64,000 nt of DNA from the NCBI RefSeq assembly GCF_018130825.1, contig NZ_JAFCJS010000012.1:124001-188000 (forward strand), in the 5' to 3' direction. This document shows, one piece after another, positions 17,017-24,078 of the stretch (position 1 is the stretch's first letter; each line of letters starts with the position of its first letter). Source of the DNA: Bradyrhizobium liaoningense. GTDB lineage: Bacteria > Pseudomonadota > Alphaproteobacteria > Rhizobiales > Xanthobacteraceae. Under the pieces are notes generated by a model, which saw nothing but the letters and a program-made list of their open reading frames with translations, was not told the DNA's origin and searched no databases. Both the position numbers and the translations under genes were made by a program.

Positions 17017-17784
17017 ATGAGCATGCAGCAAAATACTTCCCTCTCCGCCCAGCCGGGCTCGACCGTCGACGCCGCCGAGATCGCGAAATTCTCAAAACTC
17101 TCGGCGGAGTGGTGGGACCCCAAGGGCAAGATGGCGCCGCTGCACCGGATCAACCCGTTGCGGCTCGGCTATATCCGCGACGCCGCCTGCCGCAAGTTCG
17201 AGCGCAACGTTCGCAGCCTCAACTGCCTCGGGTCCTTGCGCGTGCTCGACATCGGCTGCGGCGCCGGCCTGCTCTGCGAGCCGCTGTCGCGGCTCGGCGC
17301 GCAAGTCATCGGTGTCGATCCCTCGCAGAGCAACATCGCCGCCGCCAAGCTCCATGCCGACAAGAGCCACCTTGCGATCGACTATCGCTGCACCACGGTG
17401 GAGGAGATCGATCCGCGCGAGCGCTTCGACATCGTGCTGGCGATGGAGGTGGTCGAGCACGTCGTCGACGTCGGCATGTTCCTGAAGCGCTGCGCGTCGA
17501 TGCTGAAGCCGAACGGGCTGATGGTGGTCTCGACGCTGAACCGGAACTGGAAGAGCTTTGCGCTCGCCATCGTCGGCGCCGAATACGTCCTGCGCTGGCT
17601 GCCGCGCGGCACGCACGAATGGAACAAGTTCGTCACCCCCGACGAGCTCACCAAGTATCTGCTCGACAACCGCCTCGTCATCACTGAACAGACCGGCGTC
17701 GTCTACTCACCCTTCGCCGACAAATGGGCCCTCTCGTCGGACATGGACGTGAACTACATGGTGGTCGCGGAAGGCATGGTGTGA
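17017..17784 (+). CDS. ubiG: ubiquinone biosynthesis O-methyltransferase
   Basis: UbiG performs both O-methylations of the ubiquinone ring (2-polyprenyl-6-hydroxyphenol and 3-demethylubiquinol). The 255-residue protein starts with the family hallmark FSKLSAEWWDPKGKMAPLHRINPLRLGYI, then SAM motif I VLDIGCGAGLLCEPLSRLGA, VIGVDPSQSNIAAAKLHA and VLAMEVVEHVVD, and ends with the conserved FVTPDELTKYL. It is divergent from lysC, a conserved rhizobial arrangement, and shares its direction with the PH-domain gene. Confidence 0.96.
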   Translation: MSMQQNTSLSAQPGSTVDAAEIAKFSKLSAEWWDPKGKMAPLHRINPLRLGYIRDAACRKFERNVRSLNCLGSLRVLDIGCGAGLLCEPLSRLGAQVIGVDPSQSNIAAAKLHADKSHLAIDYRCTTVEEIDPRERFDIVLAMEVVEHVVDVGMFLKRCASMLKPNGLMVVSTLNRNWKSFALAIVGAEYVLRWLPRGTHEWNKFVTPDELTKYLLDNRLVITEQTGVVYSPFADKWALSSDMDVNYMVVAEGMV

Positions 17785-17826
17785 ACCATCGTGGGTGAGG
17801 TACGAGCTGTTACTCCGAGAACGGTG

Positions 17827-17853
17827 TCGTCCCTGCGAACGCAGGGACCCATA
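17827..17853. repeat. REP half-unit (CCCTGCGAACGCAGGG)
   Basis: TCGTCCCTGCGAACGCAGGG followed by ACCCATA matches the left end of the full unit at 18207-18334. Here no inverted partner follows before the GIY-YIG gene, so the unit looks interrupted or truncated by that gene. Confidence 0.75.
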
Positions 17854-17894
17854 ACCCCAGGACCCTGTGGTTAGCAAAGACAGGCGCCTCGAGC

Positions 17895-18176
17895 ATGTAC
17901 TACGTCTACATCCTCGCCAGCCGTCATCATGGAACGCTCTATATCGGCGTCACCAACTCACTCCAAGCGCGCTTGGAGCAGCACCGCGCCGGCAAGGGCT
18001 CGGAGTTCGTCAAGCGATACGGGGTGTATCGGCTCGTCTACACCGAGTCCTTCGAGCGGGCGGAAGACGCAATTGCCCGCGAAAAGCAACTCAAGCGCTG
18101 GAAGCGCGACTGGAAAATCGAACTGATCGAGCGCGACAATCCGGAATGGCGTGATCTCAGCGATCTCTTGGTTTGA
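17895..18176 (+). CDS. GIY-YIG nuclease superfamily protein (UPF0213 type)
   Basis: A 93-residue minimal GIY-YIG domain: YYVYILASRHHGTLYIGVTNSL supplies the two tyrosine motifs, ARLEQHRAGKGSEFVKRY holds the catalytic Arg region, and EAIAREKQLKRWKRDWKIELIE supplies the Glu and a basic helix. Free-standing members of this group have no settled function. It is bracketed by REP-like repeats, with a half-unit 42 bp upstream and a complete unit 30 bp downstream, so a link to repeat maintenance or movement is possible but unproven. Confidence 0.88.
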   Translation: MYYVYILASRHHGTLYIGVTNSLQARLEQHRAGKGSEFVKRYGVYRLVYTESFERAEDAIAREKQLKRWKRDWKIELIERDNPEWRDLSDLLV

Positions 18177-18206
18177 TACGAAAGGTCCGCGCCAAGCCCC
18201 CGGCTG

Positions 18207-18334
18207 TCGTCCCTGCGAACGCAGGGACCCATACCGCGGAATCCATCGGTGGGCGGACGGTGTTGGACGCACGGGTTGGCAGCCTCCGCAAAACTGCTCC
18301 CTGGGGATATGGGTCCCTGCGTTCGCAGGGACGA
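18207..18334. repeat. complete BIME unit (CCCTGCGAACGCAGGG pair)
   Basis: TCGTCCCTGCGAACGCAGGG at 18207 and its inverted copy ending at 18334 enclose about 75 bp. It belongs to the same family as the half-unit at 17827. Confidence 0.85.
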
Positions 18335-18442
18335 CAGCGGAGTTTGTTGCGAGAGCAACGCACCCATGACATCCGCGTGATTGACCTGCCTCGCCTCTGG
18401 CTGCAGGTTAGCTGCACTCCCTTCCTATCCCACCCACTCCCC

Positions 18443-19342
18443 ATGCTCACCGTCACCAGCCTCTGGATTCCCTTCACCGTCGTCGCTGCGCTCGGCCAAG
18501 TCGCGCGCAATGCGATGCAGCGGTCGTTGACGAAGCCGCTGGGGACCTGGGGCGCGACCAACATCCGCTTCCTGTTCGGCTTCCCGTTCTCGCTGCTGTT
18601 CCTCGGCGTGGTGCTGGTCGCGACCGGCGATCATATCGGTATGCCGCCGTCGGCGTTCTGGCCATGGCTGCTGCTCGGCGCGCTCAGCCAGATCGTCGCC
18701 ACCGGCCTGATGCTGCTTGCGATGAACGACCGCTCCTTCGTGGTGACCACGGCCTACCTCAAGACCGAGGCGATCCAGACCGCGATCTTCGGCTTCGTCT
18801 TCCTCGGCGATCACCTCACCTGGTTGAAGGTGCTGGCGATCGTGATTGCGACCATCGGTGTCGTCATCACCGCGCTGCGCCCCGGCGGCGAGAAGAGTTT
18901 TGCGGAATTGAAGCCGACCATCACCGGCCTCGTCGCCGCGGCGGCATTCGCGCTCTCGGCGGTCGGTTTTCGCGGCGCGATCATCACGGTGCCGAACGTG
19001 TCGTTCGTGACGGCCTCGTCGTTCACGCTGGTGCTCGGCCTGTTCGTGCAGACGCTGGTGCTGACGATCTACCTGCTCTGGCGTGCGCCGGACGTGTTGC
19101 GGGGCATCCTCGGCATGTGGCGGCCGTCGATGCTGGCGGGCTTCACCGGCGCCTTCGCCTCACAGTTCTGGTTCCTGGCCTTCGCGCTGACGGCCGCCGC
19201 CAATGTCCGCACGCTCGCGCTGATCGAGGTGTTGTTCGCGCAGGGCGTGGCCTACTACTCGTTCAAGCAGCCGATCGCACCGCGCGAGCTTGCAGGCATC
19301 GCGCTGATCGTGATCGGCGTGGCGGTGCTGGTGGGGGCCTAG
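18443..19342 (+). CDS. EamA-family DMT permease
   Basis: A 299-residue inner-membrane transporter starting MLTVTSLWIPFTVVAALGQVARNAMQRSLTK, with about ten transmembrane segments in two EamA halves and the usual central GFVFLGDHLTWLKVLAIVIATIGVVI. The ATG at 18443 is chosen because the longer frame runs back through the repeat unit. The GTWGATNIRFLFGFPFSLLF loop differs clearly from the permease at 6112, so the two are not recent duplicates. Substrate unknown. It is convergent with the DUF1178 gene, overlapping it by 4 bp. Confidence 0.85.
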   Translation: MLTVTSLWIPFTVVAALGQVARNAMQRSLTKPLGTWGATNIRFLFGFPFSLLFLGVVLVATGDHIGMPPSAFWPWLLLGALSQIVATGLMLLAMNDRSFVVTTAYLKTEAIQTAIFGFVFLGDHLTWLKVLAIVIATIGVVITALRPGGEKSFAELKPTITGLVAAAAFALSAVGFRGAIITVPNVSFVTASSFTLVLGLFVQTLVLTIYLLWRAPDVLRGILGMWRPSMLAGFTGAFASQFWFLAFALTAAANVRTLALIEVLFAQGVAYYSFKQPIAPRELAGIALIVIGVAVLVGA

Positions 19343-19821
19343 TTCCTGTCTTCCGGGAGCGTCGGCAGCGGCGAGACCTCGATGCCTTCGTCGATCAGCG
19401 ACTTCGCCTCTTCCGGCGAGGCCTCGCCGTAGATCGGGCGGTGCTCCTTGTCGCCGTAATGCATGGCGCGCGCTTCGTTGGCAAAGCGCTCCCCGACATT
19501 GTCGGCGTTCTTGACGATGTGATCGCGCAGCTCCTTGAGCTTGGCGCGCAGCTCGCGCTCTTGCGACATCAGCAGCGAGGTCGGCCCTGACGGCGCAGCC
19601 TCGGGCGTGGTCGCAGCCACGGGCTCCGGCGGCGGCGTTGCGCGCCCGCGGCCCTTCTTGCCGACGATGCGCGGCGCCATGATCGCCTTGTCGACCTTGG
19701 CCGAGCCGCAGATCGGGCAGGTCACGAGCTTGCGCTTCACCTGCGAATCATAGGCCGACGAGCTCTGGAACCAGCTCTCGAAGGCGTGGTTGCGGTCGCA
19801 GTGGAGCGCGTAGCGGATCAT
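19339..19821 (-). CDS. DUF1178 family protein
   Basis: A 160-residue conserved alphaproteobacterial and betaproteobacterial protein. It starts MIRYALHCDRNHAFESWFQSSSAYDSQ, with Cys and His that could bind zinc together with the CPICGSAKVDKAIMAPRI segment (a rubredoxin-like CxxC). The C-terminal part contains AKLKELRDHIVKNADNVGERFANEARAMHYGDKEHRPIYGEAS, diagnostic for the family. The function is unknown. Its start overlaps the nitrilase stop by 4 bp, implying one operon with grxC. Confidence 0.9.
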   Translation of the reverse strand: MIRYALHCDRNHAFESWFQSSSAYDSQVKRKLVTCPICGSAKVDKAIMAPRIVGKKGRGRATPPPEPVAATTPEAAPSGPTSLLMSQERELRAKLKELRDHIVKNADNVGERFANEARAMHYGDKEHRPIYGEASPEEAKSLIDEGIEVSPLPTLPEDRN

Positions 19822-20696
19822 GCCGATCCCCGTACGAGATGCAGATGGTCCGGCCCGGCCTTGGGGTCGGCGACGCCGAAGCGGCGGCCGTGCTGGAGCG
19901 ACGGGATGGCGCGGCGCGCGGTCTCGACCTTGGCCGGGTCGATCTTGGCCATGATGATGCCGGGCTCGACATCGCCCTCGGCGAGGATCTCGCCCCAGGG
20001 ATCGATGACCAGCGAGTGGCCATAGGTCTCGCGCTTGTTCTCGTGGGTGCCTGCCTGCGCCGCGGCGAAGATGAAGCAACCGGTCTCGATCGCGCGCGCG
20101 CGCAGCAGCACGTGCCAATGCGCTTCGCCGGTCTTGCGGGTGAACGCCGACGGCACCGTGATGAAGTAGGCGCCGCTCTCGGCCAGCGCGCGGTAGAGCG
20201 CGGGGAAGCGCACGTCGTAGCAGATTGTCAGCCCGACCCGGCCCCAGGGCAGGTCGGAGATCACGGCGGTCTCGCCCGGCTGGTAATTGGCGGACTCGCG
20301 ATAGCTCTCGCCGTCCGGCAGTTCGATGTCGAACATGTGGATCTTGTCGTAGCTCGCGAGCACATTGCCCTCGGGCCCGATCAGGAAGGAGCGGTTGACC
20401 GCCTTCTCCGGCGAGAAGCGCAGCGCCAGCGAGCCGACATGGATGTGGATCTTCAGCTCCGCCGCCAGTGCGCGGTAGGCTTTCAGCGAGGCGTCATCCT
20501 CTTCGCTCTGGAGCTGCTCGAACAGCGCCTTGCGGTTCAGCTGCATCATGTTGCTGACTTCGGGCGTCTGCACGTAATCGGCGCCGCCCGCCGCCGCCTG
20601 CCGGATCAGCCGGGTCGCCTGCGCGAGGCTCGGCTCCGGCATCAGGCCGGTGCGCATCTGCACCATCGCGGCGGTGAAGGTCCTGTTGTCGCTCAT
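19818..20696 (-). CDS. carbon-nitrogen hydrolase (Nit1/deaminated glutathione amidase type)
   Basis: A 292-residue nitrilase-superfamily amidase. The Glu-Lys-Cys triad is present: Glu46 (QTPEVSNMM), Lys118 (SYDKIHMFDI) and Cys159 (TICYDVRFPALYRAL). The KIHMFDIELPDG and ARAIETGCFIFAAAQAG motifs match the Nit1 branch, whose members hydrolyse deaminated glutathione. This would fit the adjacent glutaredoxin gene. Coding overlaps of 4 bp link it to grxC upstream and DUF1178 downstream. Confidence 0.9.
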   Translation of the reverse strand: MSDNRTFTAAMVQMRTGLMPEPSLAQATRLIRQAAAGGADYVQTPEVSNMMQLNRKALFEQLQSEEDDASLKAYRALAAELKIHIHVGSLALRFSPEKAVNRSFLIGPEGNVLASYDKIHMFDIELPDGESYRESANYQPGETAVISDLPWGRVGLTICYDVRFPALYRALAESGAYFITVPSAFTRKTGEAHWHVLLRARAIETGCFIFAAAQAGTHENKRETYGHSLVIDPWGEILAEGDVEPGIIMAKIDPAKVETARRAIPSLQHGRRFGVADPKAGPDHLHLVRGSA

Positions 20697-20986
20697 GATG
20701 CCGCCTTGACGCTTTCGAGCATGCCGTCGAGCTTGCCTTCGCGGTCGAGCGCGTAGAGGTCGTCGCAGCCGCCGACATGGGTGCCGCCGATCCAGATCTG
20801 CGGGAAGGTCGAGCCGTCGCCGGCGCGGTCGTACATCTCCTGGCGCCAGGACGGGTTCCTGGCAACGTCGAACTCGGTGAAGGTCGCCTTCTTGCGGGTC
20901 AGCAGCGACCTCGCGGCGGAACAATAGCCGCAGCCCGGCCTGGTGTAGATCTCGACAGCAGCAGTCATCTCGTCTGGCGCTTTCAT
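20693..20986 (-). CDS. grxC: glutaredoxin 3
   Basis: A 97-residue dithiol glutaredoxin that reduces disulfides using glutathione. The active site CGYC lies at residues 19-22 (YTRPGCGYCSAARSLL), and the glutathione-binding FPQIWIGGTHVGGCDDLYALD is present. A second possible start is Met7 (MTAAVEIYTRPGC, position 20968), closer to the usual N-terminus. The stop overlaps the nitrilase start by 4 bp, and comF lies just upstream on the same strand. Confidence 0.93.
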   Translation of the reverse strand: MKAPDEMTAAVEIYTRPGCGYCSAARSLLTRKKATFTEFDVARNPSWRQEMYDRAGDGSTFPQIWIGGTHVGGCDDLYALDREGKLDGMLESVKAAS

Positions 20987-21015
20987 GTCATGAATTCATT
21001 GAATTATATGGGACT

Positions 21016-21813
21016 TCACCTGATCTCCACAACCCGGGCGAACACCAGCACGTCGACCTGGGCCGCCTTGGCGCGGAGCAGGGCACGCGCGCAGGCGTCC
21101 AATGTGGCACCCGAGGTCAGGACGTCGTCGATCAGGACGACGCGGCGGCCCTGGACCTCGGCCTGACGGTCCGGAGATACCTGGAATGCGCCCTGCACAT
21201 TGGTGGCGCGCTGGGCCCGTGACAGGCCGATCTGCTGCTCGGTGGCACGGACCCGCCGCAGCACGTCGCCCCGCACCTTGACCCCGCTCTGCCGTTCGAT
21301 GATGCGCGCCAGCGCTCCGGACTGGTTGTAGCGCCGGCGCCAGGCCCGCCGCCAATGCAGGGGCACCGGCACCAGCATGTCGGCGCCGGCAAGCAGCTCG
21401 CCGCCCGCGCGCGCCATCCAGCGGCCCATGGCCGGTGCCAGATCGGTGCGGTCCTGGTATTTCAGCGCATGCACCAGCGTGCGCGCAACGTCGTCATAGC
21501 GCACCGCCGCGCGGGCGCGCTGGTAGGCCGGCGGGCTCGCGATCGCCTCCATCGACAGCATGTCGGGGCCGGGATCATAGACGAAGGGGATGCCGAGCCG
21601 CGGGCAATAGGGCCGTTCGATGAACGACAGCCGCGCCCAGCACGCCGCGCAAACGCCCTCGCCATCGACCGGCTCACGGCAAGACACGCACAGCGTCGGT
21701 AGTGCGATGTCGAGGGCGAGCCGTGCCGCACGCGCCAGCGCATGGTGGCCCGCGGTCCATGCGGCACGCAGCGGTGCGGCGAGGGAACGGGAGGGGGCGG
21801 CGTTGGCTTCCAT
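21016..21813 (-). CDS. comF: ComF family phosphoribosyltransferase-like protein
   Basis: A 265-residue ComF protein. The N-terminal double-zinc motif has CVSCREPVDGEGVCAACW (about residues 41-58) and a further cysteine downstream (RPYCPRLGIPF). The C-terminal type I phosphoribosyltransferase domain carries the PRPP-binding VVLIDDVLTSGATLDAC. ComF proteins are linked to DNA uptake in competent bacteria but are widespread in non-competent ones. It leads the grxC-nitrilase-DUF1178 run. Confidence 0.9.
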   Translation of the reverse strand: MEANAAPSRSLAAPLRAAWTAGHHALARAARLALDIALPTLCVSCREPVDGEGVCAACWARLSFIERPYCPRLGIPFVYDPGPDMLSMEAIASPPAYQRARAAVRYDDVARTLVHALKYQDRTDLAPAMGRWMARAGGELLAGADMLVPVPLHWRRAWRRRYNQSGALARIIERQSGVKVRGDVLRRVRATEQQIGLSRAQRATNVQGAFQVSPDRQAEVQGRRVVLIDDVLTSGATLDACARALLRAKAAQVDVLVFARVVEIR

Positions 21814-21870
21814 GAGGAGAGGCTAGCGTTCCCGTCGACGGCGCTCAAGCGGCGGTGGCCCGAAACGGGA

Positions 21871-22458
21871 TCAGGAAAGCAGTTCGTGATGCTCTCTCAG
21901 GATGGCGCGAGCACTCCGTCGCTCCGAAGCCGGCGCCAAGATCGAGTCGTAGGCAAGCCGCATTTGGCGGGCGGCCCGCGCAGGGGGCATTGCGCCTACG
22001 CCCGTCCCTAGACCCGGGACGAGCAAGGACTGGATTGCCTCGTCGTCACCGGCATTGTGCGTGATGACAGCGATCAGAGCTGCCCGGAATGCGAGATACA
22101 CATTCACGGTCTGATCGATGCGCGTGGGGACTCGCATCGTGGGGGCACTCACGAGGAACGGGAAGCGCTTGTGACCCGTGGCAAGCACGATCGCTTGGCC
22201 GACCGGCAGCTCGCCATAGTGTTGCTCTGCCAGGAGGGCTTGCAGATTGGTCTGGAGGTCCCAGCCGAAATATCGCGAATAGAGAAGGTCGATCCCGCCA
22301 TCCATGTGCCCGAAACTGTTCGCGGGGCTCAGGATCGCATCGGCCTCCTGCGCAAAAATGTCGCCGAGCGAGACCTCGACGTCTGCGACATCGGCAAACG
22401 CTGCTCTCCACGCCTCGACAATTTCGGCGTTGATATCGCGAAGATGAATGCTGAACAC
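21871..22458 (-). CDS. macro domain-containing protein
   Basis: A 195-residue protein consisting of one macro domain. VEVSLGDIFAQEADAILSPANSFGHMDGGIDLLYSRYFG gives the ligand-binding asparagine and glycine-rich loop 1, and LLVPGLGTGVGAMPP gives loop 2. Macro domains bind or remove ADP-ribose. The form with NSFGHMDGGID resembles stand-alone bacterial and phage members. The start is GTG. It sits between comF and a methyltransferase that are normally neighbours in related genomes, so it looks like an insertion. No ADP-ribosyltransferase toxin gene is adjacent. Confidence 0.83.
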   Translation of the reverse strand: MFSIHLRDINAEIVEAWRAAFADVADVEVSLGDIFAQEADAILSPANSFGHMDGGIDLLYSRYFGWDLQTNLQALLAEQHYGELPVGQAIVLATGHKRFPFLVSAPTMRVPTRIDQTVNVYLAFRAALIAVITHNAGDDEAIQSLLVPGLGTGVGAMPPARAARQMRLAYDSILAPASERRSARAILREHHELLS

Positions 22459-22567
22459 TGCCGGAGCCTCGGTGAGGCCTAATTATACGACGGCCCGTCT
22501 GGCCGTTCCACCTGACTCTCGATTGCGTGGGTTGCCAGAGTGGCCGTCATGAGCGTAACCAAACTGC

Positions 22568-23416
22568 ATGGCTGTACCTCCCCAAACCCCGCCCGCTCTG
22601 TTTGATCGCGCCTTGCTGCACGCACGGCAGCAGCGCGCGCAGGCGCAAGGCGAGGTCACATTCCTGCTTGATCGGGTTGCCGAGGACATGTCCGACCGGT
22701 TGGCGGCGGTGATGCGGGAGTTTCAAGCGCCGGTCGATCTCTGGAGTCCCGGCGAGGGTCCGTCGTCGCTGCGCGCGCGCCTGCCTTCCATCGAACGGAT
22801 CGCAATCGATACGGCCGGCGCGGAAAAACTGCCGTTCGCGCCGGAAAGCCTCGATCTCGTCGTCTCGGCGCTGGCGCTGCAATTCGTCAACGATCTGCCG
22901 GGCGTGCTGGCACAGGTTCGCCGCGCGTTGAAGCCGGATGGCTTGCTGCTGGCGGCGATGATCGGCGGCGACACCTTGACCGAGCTGCGGCAGGCCTTTG
23001 CTGCCGCCGAAGCGGAATGCGAGGGCGGCGTGTCGCCGCGTGTCGCGCCGTTCGCTGACCTTCGCGACATCGGCGCGCTGCTGCAGCGGGCTGGCTTTGC
23101 GCTGCCGGTGACCGATGTCGACCGCGTCGTGGTGCGCTATGGCAATGCGTTCGCGCTGATGCAGGATCTCCGCCGCATGGGCGCGACCAACGTGCTGATC
23201 GAACGGCGCCGCACACCGAGTCGGCGCGCGACGCTGCTGCGGATGGCCGAGATCTATGCCGAGCGCTTTGCCGATGCCGACGGCCGCATCCGCGCGACAT
23301 TCGACATCATCTGGCTCTCCGGCTGGGCGCCGCATGCGAGCCAGCAGCAGCCGCTCAAGCCGGGATCGGCGAAGGCGAGCCTGGCGGAGGCGGTGAAGAA
23401 GGCGGGGAAGCAGTGA
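22568..23416 (+). CDS. methyltransferase domain protein (NDUFAF5/BioC-like)
   Basis: A 282-residue class I methyltransferase related to the BioC/NDUFAF5 group. FDRALLHARQQRAQAQGEVTFLLDRVAEDMSDRL at the N-terminus is characteristic of the alphaproteobacterial relatives of mitochondrial NDUFAF5. Motif I is poorly conserved, while AEKLPFAPESLDLVVSALALQFVNDLPGVLAQVRRALKPDGLLLAAMIGGDTL supplies motifs III-V. A complex I assembly role is possible by homology but not shown. It is divergent from the macro-domain gene. Confidence 0.85.
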   Translation: MAVPPQTPPALFDRALLHARQQRAQAQGEVTFLLDRVAEDMSDRLAAVMREFQAPVDLWSPGEGPSSLRARLPSIERIAIDTAGAEKLPFAPESLDLVVSALALQFVNDLPGVLAQVRRALKPDGLLLAAMIGGDTLTELRQAFAAAEAECEGGVSPRVAPFADLRDIGALLQRAGFALPVTDVDRVVVRYGNAFALMQDLRRMGATNVLIERRRTPSRRATLLRMAEIYAERFADADGRIRATFDIIWLSGWAPHASQQQPLKPGSAKASLAEAVKKAGKQ

Positions 23417-23523
23417 TCCTCATGGTGAGGAGGCGCGTCAGCGCCGTCTCGAACCATGCAGGCCCCGCTCTTGCCGCGCGGCATCCTTCGAGACGACCGC
23501 TGCGCGGTCTCCTCAGGATGAGG
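23415..23523. repeat. CCTCATGGTGAGG/TCCTTCGAG-type repeat
   Basis: The motifs ATCCTCATGGTGAGG, CGTCTCGAACCATG, GCATCCTTCGAGACG and CTCCTCAGGATGAGG form an imperfect inverted unit. The same motif set recurs at 39634-39764 and 62997-63129. It lies between convergent genes. Confidence 0.75.
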
Positions 23524-23530
23524 TCCTGCC

Positions 23531-23941
23531 TCACATCAGCAAATCAATCAAATGCGGGATCAGCGGAATGTCCGCGGGCGGCATCGGGTAGTCGCGCAGC
23601 TTGTTGGCGCGGACCCAGGCGAGGCTCTGGCCTTCGCGTGCGGTGACCATCCCTTCCCAGCGCCGGCAGATGTACAGCGGCATCAACAGGTGGAAGGTCT
23701 CGTAGCCGTAGCTGGCGAAGGTCAGCGGCGCCAGGCACGGTTCGGCGACGGTGATGCCGAGCTCCTCATGGAGCTCGCGGATCAGGCTCTGCTCCGGCCG
23801 CTCGCCCGGCTCGAGCTTGCCGCCGGGGAATTCCCATAAGCCCGCCAGTGCTTTGCCTTCGGGGCGCTGCGCGATCAGGACGCGCTTGTCGGCGTCGACC
23901 AGCGCGCAGGCCACCACGAGAGTCAGTTTGAGATCGGCCAT
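23531..23941 (-). CDS. mutT: 8-oxo-dGTP diphosphatase (MutT)
   Basis: MutT removes oxidised 8-oxo-dGTP from the nucleotide pool. The protein has 136 residues with a complete Nudix box: GGKLEPGERPEQSLIRELHEELGI, about residues 40-63, matching GX5EX7REUXEEXGU. LIAQRPEGKALAGLWEFPGGK is typical of MutT. In rhizobia it usually follows argJ on the same strand; here a TadG-like gene separates them. Confidence 0.93.
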   Translation of the reverse strand: MADLKLTLVVACALVDADKRVLIAQRPEGKALAGLWEFPGGKLEPGERPEQSLIRELHEELGITVAEPCLAPLTFASYGYETFHLLMPLYICRRWEGMVTAREGQSLAWVRANKLRDYPMPPADIPLIPHLIDLLM

Positions 23942-23969
23942 GCTTGAAGTCGCTCGCTGAGGATGGGCC

Positions 23970-23985
23970 GTAACGGTTCGTTAAC
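23970..23985. promoter_or_regulatory. CtrA-like site upstream of the TadG-like gene
   Basis: GTAAC-GGTTCG-TTAAC matches the CtrA consensus TTAAC-N6-TTAAC with one mismatch. It lies between mutT and the TadG-like gene, about 95 bp before the latter's ATG. Pilus-assembly genes are CtrA targets in Caulobacter, so the context is plausible. Confidence 0.4.
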
Positions 23986-24078
23986 CCCGTCCTGGCCCGC
24001 GTTTCTACGGCCTCCATAAGTCATATTTAATCGACGGTTCCTAGAGTGGAAACGATTGAACCATTCCGGGGCCGACCC

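Noticed and set aside
21871..22458. DarTG toxin-antitoxin system
   Set aside because: Only a macro domain is present; no DarT-type ADP-ribosyltransferase lies next to it.
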